NCBI GenBank assembly: GCA_903925515.1
Contig: CAIYFP010000217.1
Location: 1 to 10,964, forward strand
Origin: an uncultured Verrucomicrobiota bacterium
GTDB lineage: Bacteria; Verrucomicrobiota; Verrucomicrobiia; Limisphaerales; UBA9464
Reading direction: 5' to 3'
Length of the DNA stretch: 10,964 nucleotides
Shown one piece after another: positions 6,372 to 10,964 of this stretch. Every line of letters begins with the position of its first letter. The stretch's first letter is position 1. The notes beneath the pieces are model-generated. The model was not told where the DNA came from, made no database searches, and was given only the letters and a program-made list of their open reading frames with translations. The translations under genes and the position numbers were made by a program.

Positions 6372-8825
6372 TCACTCCCGGATCGTCGCCCTCAAGACCC
6401 CGCGGAACGCCTCCACCACCCGCTGGTGCGATGCCGTCACCTCCTCGTCCTTCAACGTTCGGTCCGCCGCCCGGTACGTGAACGAGTACGCCACGCTTTT
6501 CTGCCCCGAGGACACGTGCCGGCCGCGGAACACGTCGAACAACTCCACCGACTCCAGGTTCGCGGGCTTCGCGGCCCGCACCGCCGCCAACACCGCGTCG
6601 TGCGTCACCGACTCGTCCACCACCATCGCGACATCACGCTGGCTGGACGGGAACGCCGCCAACGACTTGGCAGACCGGACCGCGTTCCTCCTCGCCAGCA
6701 ACACGTCGAGGTCCAGCTCCGCCATCAGCACCGGGTCCCGCAGGTCATGACGCCGCGCCACCGTTGGCAGGACCTGCCCCATCTGCCCCAGCTCCCGTTT
6801 GCCCCCCAACGCCAGGGTCGCCGACTCCATCCACAGCGTCGTGGGCTCGGCACGGCGCGAGAAAACCACTCCGCGCAGCCCGAACCATTCGAGAACCTCC
6901 TCCACCACCCCCTTCAGGTCCGCAAGGTCGCACCTCGCATCCCTCTCCTCCCCGGCCCAGAACGCCGGGTTGCGCGCACCGGTCATCGCAATCCCAAGCC
7001 TCCAGCCCTCCGTCACCCCGGCCTCGCCACCCCGGAACACGCGCCCGATCTCGAACAACCGCACGTCCGCGTTCCTTCGCGACATGTTGTGGCGCAGCAC
7101 GTCCATCAGGCCCGGCATCAACGACGGCCTCAGCACGTCCATGTCGCTGCTCAAGGGGTTCGACAACGACACCACCTCCCCCGACGCCATCCGAGCCGAC
7201 GCCCCCGACACCAGGGTCTGCCCCTGCGCCTCGTTCAGCCCATGGCCCGCCAGCATCCGACGCAGCTCCATCCAGACGTCGTACGTCGCGTCAAAGGGAT
7301 GGCTCCCCCTCGCGCCCCGCGGCGCCGTGGATGGAATCCGGTCCACCCCATGCAACCGTGCCACCTCCTCCACAAGGTCGATCTCCTGCTTCAGGTCCAC
7401 GCGCCATGTCGGCACCCGCCAGACCGTCGCGCCCCCCGGCCCATCCGACGGCCCCTGCAACCCCAGCGCCTTCAGGTGGCGCCATGCCTCGTCCTCCGGC
7501 ACCTCGATCCCCAGCACCTGCCGAACCCGGAGCGGACGCAGCGCGATCTCGTTCGCCGGGACGCGGACCGGCCATGCATCCACCACGCCCCCCGCCGCCG
7601 CGCCGCCCGCAAGCTCCAGGATCCACCGTACCGCCCGGCGGCTTGCCATGTCCGCCGCGCCGACGTCCGCCCCGCGCTCGAACCGGTAGCTGGCGTCCGT
7701 GCGCAGCCCCAGCGCCTTGCTGGTCCGCCGGATGTTCGCCGGGTCAAACCATGCGCTCTCCACCAGCACGTCCGTCGTGTCCGGCTGGATGCCCGTGTTC
7801 AGCCCGCCCATCACGCCCGCCAACGCGATCCCCTTGCCGGGGTCCGCAACCAACACGCTCTCCGGGCCCAACCTCCGCTCCACGCCGTCCAAGGTCGTGA
7901 ACGTCTCGCCCTCCCTCGCCCGACGCACCACCACGGTCGGGCGCCCGTCCGCGTCCCGGCCCAGCAGGCGCAGGTCAAACGCATGCAACGGCTGCCCGGT
8001 CTCGAGCATCACGAGGTTGGTCACGTCCACCACGTTGTTGATCGACCGCAACCCCACCTGCGCCAGCCTCGATTGCAGCCACCCCGGGCTCGGCCCCACC
8101 CGCACGCCCCGTACCACCCGGGCCGTGTAACGATGGCACGCCTCCGGGGCCTCGACCCGCACCCCCACCAACCCGGCCGCGTCCGCCGCGCCCGCCGCCT
8201 CCTCGTAACCCGTCTCCACCCCGCGCAGCGGGTTGCCCGTCACCGCCGATATCTCACGCGCGATGCCCAGCACCGAGTTCAGGTCCGGACGGTTCGGCGT
8301 CACCTCAAGGTCATAGACCACGTCCGGTCCGGAACGTCCGAGGTACGCGGCCAGCGGCTGCCCCGGCAACGCGTCCTCGCGCAGGATCAGGAGCCCATCC
8401 TCGCGACGATGTCCCGTGCCCTCCGCGTCGATCCCGAGCTCGTCGGCGGAACATAACATCCCGTGCGACTCGACCCCGCGAATCTTGCCCACCTTGATCG
8501 TGAAGGGCTGGGTCTCGCCCGGCTTCGGCGGCAAGGATGCGCCGGGCAGGATCAACGGGACCTTGTCGCCCGCCTTGAAGTTCTGCGCGCCGCACACGAT
8601 CTGGCGCTCGCCCTTGCCGTCGTTCACCCGGCAAACCGACAACCGGTCCGCGTTGGGGTGCGGGTCCCGCGACACCACGTGCGCCACCACCACGCCCTCG
8701 AGCTCGCCCGGGCGATGCTCCATCCCCTCGACCTCAAGGCCGAGCATGGTGAGCCGCTCCGCGAGCCCGGCGGGAGACCAGTCGAAGTCCACGTGTTCCT
8801 TGAGCCAGTTGAGCGTGACTTTCAT
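6372..8825 (-). CDS. pheT: Phenylalanine--tRNA ligase beta subunit
   Basis: The beta chain of the (alpha-beta)2 synthetase that charges tRNA-Phe in the cytoplasm. From ATG 8825 it has 817 residues, close to the usual bacterial length of about 800. It starts MKVTLNWLKEHVDFDW, typical of the family. Visible parts are the tRNA-binding OB domain at about 40-150 (DPHPNADRL at 54-62, CGAQN at 78-82), TPNRPDLNSVLGIARE at 176-191, the B3/B4 editing region at about 205-395 (SINNVVDVTN, GQPLHAFD), the B5 domain at about 420-500, the catalytic-like core at 505-700 and the C-terminal FDX-ACB anticodon-binding domain at about 722-816 (FPSSQRDVAMVV). The frame stays open 75 codons further upstream, but that part overlaps the methyltransferase and does not look like PheT. 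The gap to the methyltransferase stop is 16 bases and purely pyrimidine (CCCCTTTTCTTTTCCC), with no Shine-Dalgarno sequence, so translation may depend on coupling. Confidence 0.97.
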   Translation of the reverse strand: MKVTLNWLKEHVDFDWSPAGLAERLTMLGLEVEGMEHRPGELEGVVVAHVVSRDPHPNADRLSVCRVNDGKGERQIVCGAQNFKAGDKVPLILPGASLPPKPGETQPFTIKVGKIRGVESHGMLCSADELGIDAEGTGHRREDGLLILREDALPGQPLAAYLGRSGPDVVYDLEVTPNRPDLNSVLGIAREISAVTGNPLRGVETGYEEAAGAADAAGLVGVRVEAPEACHRYTARVVRGVRVGPSPGWLQSRLAQVGLRSINNVVDVTNLVMLETGQPLHAFDLRLLGRDADGRPTVVVRRAREGETFTTLDGVERRLGPESVLVADPGKGIALAGVMGGLNTGIQPDTTDVLVESAWFDPANIRRTSKALGLRTDASYRFERGADVGAADMASRRAVRWILELAGGAAAGGVVDAWPVRVPANEIALRPLRVRQVLGIEVPEDEAWRHLKALGLQGPSDGPGGATVWRVPTWRVDLKQEIDLVEEVARLHGVDRIPSTAPRGARGSHPFDATYDVWMELRRMLAGHGLNEAQGQTLVSGASARMASGEVVSLSNPLSSDMDVLRPSLMPGLMDVLRHNMSRRNADVRLFEIGRVFRGGEAGVTEGWRLGIAMTGARNPAFWAGEERDARCDLADLKGVVEEVLEWFGLRGVVFSRRAEPTTLWMESATLALGGKRELGQMGQVLPTVARRHDLRDPVLMAELDLDVLLARRNAVRSAKSLAAFPSSQRDVAMVVDESVTHDAVLAAVRAAKPANLESVELFDVFRGRHVSSGQKSVAYSFTYRAADRTLKDEEVTASHQRVVEAFRGVLRATIRE

Positions 8826-8841
8826 GGGAAAAGAAAAGGGG

Positions 8842-9690
8842 CTACAGCCGCACCGGCGGCTCGAACGGGGAGTAAAGGTCCGTGTTGCGAAGCGAGGCCC
8901 AGCGCCGCGCCTGCCGGCGCCGCAGGTAGGATCCGACGGCCCGCGTCCCGGGCAGGGCCAGCAGCCGACGCTTCCATGCCGCCCCCGCGCCAAAACCAGG
9001 GTCGCCCGACCACGCCGCCACGTAGTCGCTCTGCTGGGGCGTCCGCCCAAACACCGGCACCACGGCCTCCCGCACCGCCTGGACGAGCAGGTACATCGGA
9101 CGGTCGTTCACCAACTCGACCCGTTGCCGTGCCGACGCCGGGTCACGGACCGCCCACCATCGCGACCCGTCCAGCTCCGCCATGTACAGGCCCTCCACGC
9201 GAAACCCGTTCTCCGGCGAGAACACCCGGAAGAACAGCTCCGGCGAAAACTGGTAGAACCCATGCCCGCACCAGTTGTTGGGGATCGTGGCCGACAGGAA
9301 CCGCCCGCCCGGCTTGAGCATCTCCATCACGTTCCTCAGGGCCACCGGCACGTTGAACACGTGCTCGAGCGTGCCGCCGTCCACCACCACGTCGAAGGCC
9401 CCGTGCCATTCCGGCGGCACCGGCTGGTTCAGGTCATGCAGCAACCGGGCGCCCTCGTAGTCCGAGAAGTCCATCACCTCCACCGCGCCCGCGCCCAGCG
9501 CCGTGAACAGGTCGTCCGCGTACGCCGGGCGCGGAGACGCCGGCGTCGTGCCGCACGCTCGGTGGAACGCCGCGTAGGCGTCGTCCCCAAGCCCGAGCCC
9601 CTGGTGCCCCAGCATCACCGATCGCCCAAAGGACGCGCCGTCACGGCGGGCCTTCAGCATCAGCATCGCGCAGTTACGTTCGATGGACAT
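8842..9690 (-). CDS. Class I SAM-dependent methyltransferase located between pheS and pheT
   Basis: A 282-residue protein with a Rossmann-type methyltransferase fold. The nucleotide-binding strand is atypical: SVMLGHQGLGLG at 24-35 replaces the usual E/DxGxGxG. It is followed by a second strand ending in Asp74 (VEVMDFSDYEG), then FDVVVDGGTLEHVFN at 99-113, which is the best family signature, and MLKPGGRFLSATIPNN at 124-139. HGFYQFSPELFFRVFSPENG (143-162) is conserved in relatives I recall. The C-terminus (235-282) is basic, without a known domain. No membrane segment or signal peptide is seen. I start at ATG 9690 because the 50 residues upstream in frame overlap pheS and look like a shadow. 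It lies 35 bases after pheS and 16 before pheT, so it is probably co-transcribed with both. The substrate is unknown; small molecule, glycan or tRNA are all possible, and the location alone does not prove a tRNA role. Confidence 0.85.
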   Translation of the reverse strand: MSIERNCAMLMLKARRDGASFGRSVMLGHQGLGLGDDAYAAFHRACGTTPASPRPAYADDLFTALGAGAVEVMDFSDYEGARLLHDLNQPVPPEWHGAFDVVVDGGTLEHVFNVPVALRNVMEMLKPGGRFLSATIPNNWCGHGFYQFSPELFFRVFSPENGFRVEGLYMAELDGSRWWAVRDPASARQRVELVNDRPMYLLVQAVREAVVPVFGRTPQQSDYVAAWSGDPGFGAGAAWKRRLLALPGTRAVGSYLRRRQARRWASLRNTDLYSPFEPPVRL

Positions 9691-9725
9691 GCGACGGCGG
9701 GAGGGGGTTTCCGATCGTGCCTCCC

Positions 9726-10730
9726 CTAGAACTGGCGGAGGAAACGCACGTCGTTCTCGTAGAAGGCCCGGATGTCCGTCACGCCGTACCGGAGCATCGC
9801 GATGCGCTCGATGCCGAAGCCAAAGGCCCAGCCGCTCCACGCCTCGGGGTCGTATCCGACGTTCTCAAACACCTTGGGATGCACCATCCCGCACCCCGCG
9901 ATCTCCAGCCATTCCTTTCCCAGCTTCCTCACCAACGCGTTCGTGAAGTCGATCTCGAGGCTCGGCTCCGTGTAGCTGAAGTAATGGGGCCGGAACCGAA
10001 GCCGCACGTCGTCCCCCAGCAGCTCATGGAACACCGCCTCCACCGTTCCCTTCAGGTCCCCCATCGTCACGTTGCGGTCCACGTACAACCCCTCGATCTG
10101 GTGGAACGTCGGGTTGTGCGTCGCGTCCGCGTTGTCGCGCCGGAACACGCGACCCGGCACCACGATCCGGATCGGCGGCGCCATCGTCTCCATCACCCGC
10201 ACCTGCACCGAGCTCGTGTGCGTCCGCAGCAACGGTCGCCCCGCCGCCGCCACGAAGAACGTGTCCTGCGCGTCCCGCGCCGGATGCTCCGCCGGCGTGT
10301 TCAACGCGTCGAAACAGTGTCGCTCGTCCTCGATCTCCGGGCCGTCCGCCACCGCGAACCCGTGCCGCCGGAACGCCCGCACGATGTCGTCCGTCACCCG
10401 GGTCAACGGGTGCAGCCGCCCGGTCCCCCGCCGTCGTCCCGGCGCCGTGAAGTCGAATGGCTCCCGCGGCACCGCCGCGCGCAGCTCCAGCTCGCCGCGC
10501 CGCGCCGCCAACGCGGCCTCGATCTCCGCCTTCGCCGCGTTGAAGGCCTTGCCCGCCGCCGGCCGTTCCTCCTTCGCCAACGAGCCAAGGCGACGCATCA
10601 GCACGGTGAAACGTCCCTCCGGCCCCGTGGCCGAGCCCTTCGCATGGTCAAGCGATGCAAGGTCCGGCGCCGCCGTCACGGCCGCCAACGCGGCCTGCTT
10701 CGCCAATTCAAGTTCCTCAAGGAGCGTCAT
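9726..10730 (-). CDS. pheS: Phenylalanine--tRNA ligase alpha subunit
   Basis: The catalytic alpha chain of phenylalanyl-tRNA synthetase, 334 residues from ATG 10730, normal for bacteria. Residues 1-85 form the charged helical arm that contacts tRNA. The class II core has THTSS at 170-174, motif 2 at about 193-214 (GRVFRRDNADATHNPTFHQI) and motif 3 at 304-309 (GFGIER), ending NDVRFLRQF as usual. Ala302 sits at the position equivalent to the Phe-pocket alanine of E. coli PheS, by my alignment from memory. The frame is open 19 codons further upstream, but those residues cross the hairpin at 10773 and the family start is MTLLEELE. No clear Shine-Dalgarno sequence precedes it. It follows rplT by 97 bases and precedes the methyltransferase by 35. 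Confidence 0.97.
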   Translation of the reverse strand: MTLLEELELAKQAALAAVTAAPDLASLDHAKGSATGPEGRFTVLMRRLGSLAKEERPAAGKAFNAAKAEIEAALAARRGELELRAAVPREPFDFTAPGRRRGTGRLHPLTRVTDDIVRAFRRHGFAVADGPEIEDERHCFDALNTPAEHPARDAQDTFFVAAAGRPLLRTHTSSVQVRVMETMAPPIRIVVPGRVFRRDNADATHNPTFHQIEGLYVDRNVTMGDLKGTVEAVFHELLGDDVRLRFRPHYFSYTEPSLEIDFTNALVRKLGKEWLEIAGCGMVHPKVFENVGYDPEAWSGWAFGFGIERIAMLRYGVTDIRAFYENDVRFLRQF

Positions 10731-10772
10731 GCAGGACGAGAAAGGAAACGATGGATGCCGTTCCAAAGGCAA

Positions 10773-10803
10773 GGGCGGGCATCCCATGTGAGGATGCCCG
10801 CCC
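10773..10803 (-). terminator. Intrinsic-terminator-like hairpin between rplT and pheS
   Basis: GGGCGGGCATCC (10773-10784) pairs perfectly with GGATGCCCGCCC (10792-10803), giving a 12-bp GC-rich stem with a 7-base loop. One bulged C allows two more A-T pairs. On the minus strand it begins 25 bases after the rplT stop and is followed by TTGCCTTTGG, only a weak T tract. It could end the ribosomal-protein transcript, act as a partial terminator or attenuator before pheS, or be an RNA processing and stability element. Confidence 0.7.
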
Positions 10804-10828
10804 CTTCATGCCAGCCCGTCAAGGCCGA

Positions 10829-10964
10829 CTAGGCGGCCTTCGCCAGCTTCGTCGCCATCGCAGCCATGGCGATTTTCGCCAACTCCGCGAACGCGGGGGC
10901 GTCCGTCGCGGCGATATAGGCCAAGACCTTGCGGTCCAGCGCCACGTTCGCCGCCTTCAAGCCC
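10829..10964 (-). CDS. rplT: 50S ribosomal protein L20, C-terminal part only (starts beyond right edge)
   Basis: The last 44 codons plus a TAG stop are present. The residues GLKAANVALDRKVLAYIA, then DAPAFAELA, match the conserved end of L20, where bacteria have 'GLKKANIELDRKVLADLA'-like sequence. The tail (KIAMAAMATKLAKAA) is Ala/Lys-rich. L20 binds 23S rRNA early in 50S assembly and in some bacteria represses its own operon. Its place directly upstream of pheS matches the common infC-rpmI-rplT-pheS-pheT order, which supports both assignments. Confidence 0.9.
   Translation of the reverse strand, partial: GLKAANVALDRKVLAYIAATDAPAFAELAKIAMAAMATKLAKAA

Noticed and set aside
5292..8456. Very long open frame on the plus strand (1054 codons) opposite the sigma and pheT genes
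   Set aside because: Its protein is dominated by Arg, His, Pro and Gln with no recognisable domain, as expected for the antisense of GC-rich genes. The minus strand here carries unmistakable PheT and sigma sequences.
8826..9050. 75-codon N-terminal extension of pheT
   Set aside because: It overlaps the methyltransferase C-terminus, is Arg/Gly-rich and does not look like PheT, while MKVTLNWLKEHV at 8825 is the typical family start.
9691..9840. 50-codon N-terminal extension of the methyltransferase
   Set aside because: It overlaps the 3' end of pheS and is Arg-rich without family resemblance; ATG 9690 fits the gap between genes.

Overview
The window is GC-rich and every gene I can support lies on the minus strand, so transcription runs from the right edge to the left edge. 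Several features suggest Verrucomicrobiota, probably near Limisphaerales/Pedosphaera. These are a secreted protein with the N-terminal 'YQGRL...' domain, a second secreted protein starting 'AQWLTQTLDL', and a membrane Ser/Thr kinase with C-terminal WD40 repeats directly after a sigma-70-like factor. Planctomycetota and relatives share some of these architectures, so the phylum call is an inference.

Right part (10964 to 6372) is a translation block. The C-terminus of ribosomal protein L20 (rplT) enters at the right edge and is followed by a strong 12-bp hairpin. Then come pheS (phenylalanyl-tRNA synthetase alpha), a class I SAM-dependent methyltransferase, and pheT (beta). The order rplT-pheS-pheT is a classical bacterial arrangement. 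The methyltransferase sits between the two synthetase subunits with gaps of only 35 and 16 bases, which is unusual.

Left part (6266 to 1) looks like a regulatory and cell-envelope block. A GTG-started ECF-like sigma factor overlaps by 20 bases a 1148-residue transmembrane protein kinase with a large, predicted extracytoplasmic WD40 region. After 86 bases comes a secreted protein with a YQGRL domain, a short coiled coil and seven Kelch repeats. After another 27 bases, behind a strong Shine-Dalgarno sequence, the first 53 codons of another secreted protein run off the left edge. The sigma/kinase overlap suggests coupled expression; that the downstream secreted proteins are its outputs is only a hypothesis.

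No gene-free stretch exceeds about 110 bases. I see no tRNA, rRNA, CRISPR array, insertion sequence or phage gene. The many long open frames on the plus strand look like GC-driven shadows.
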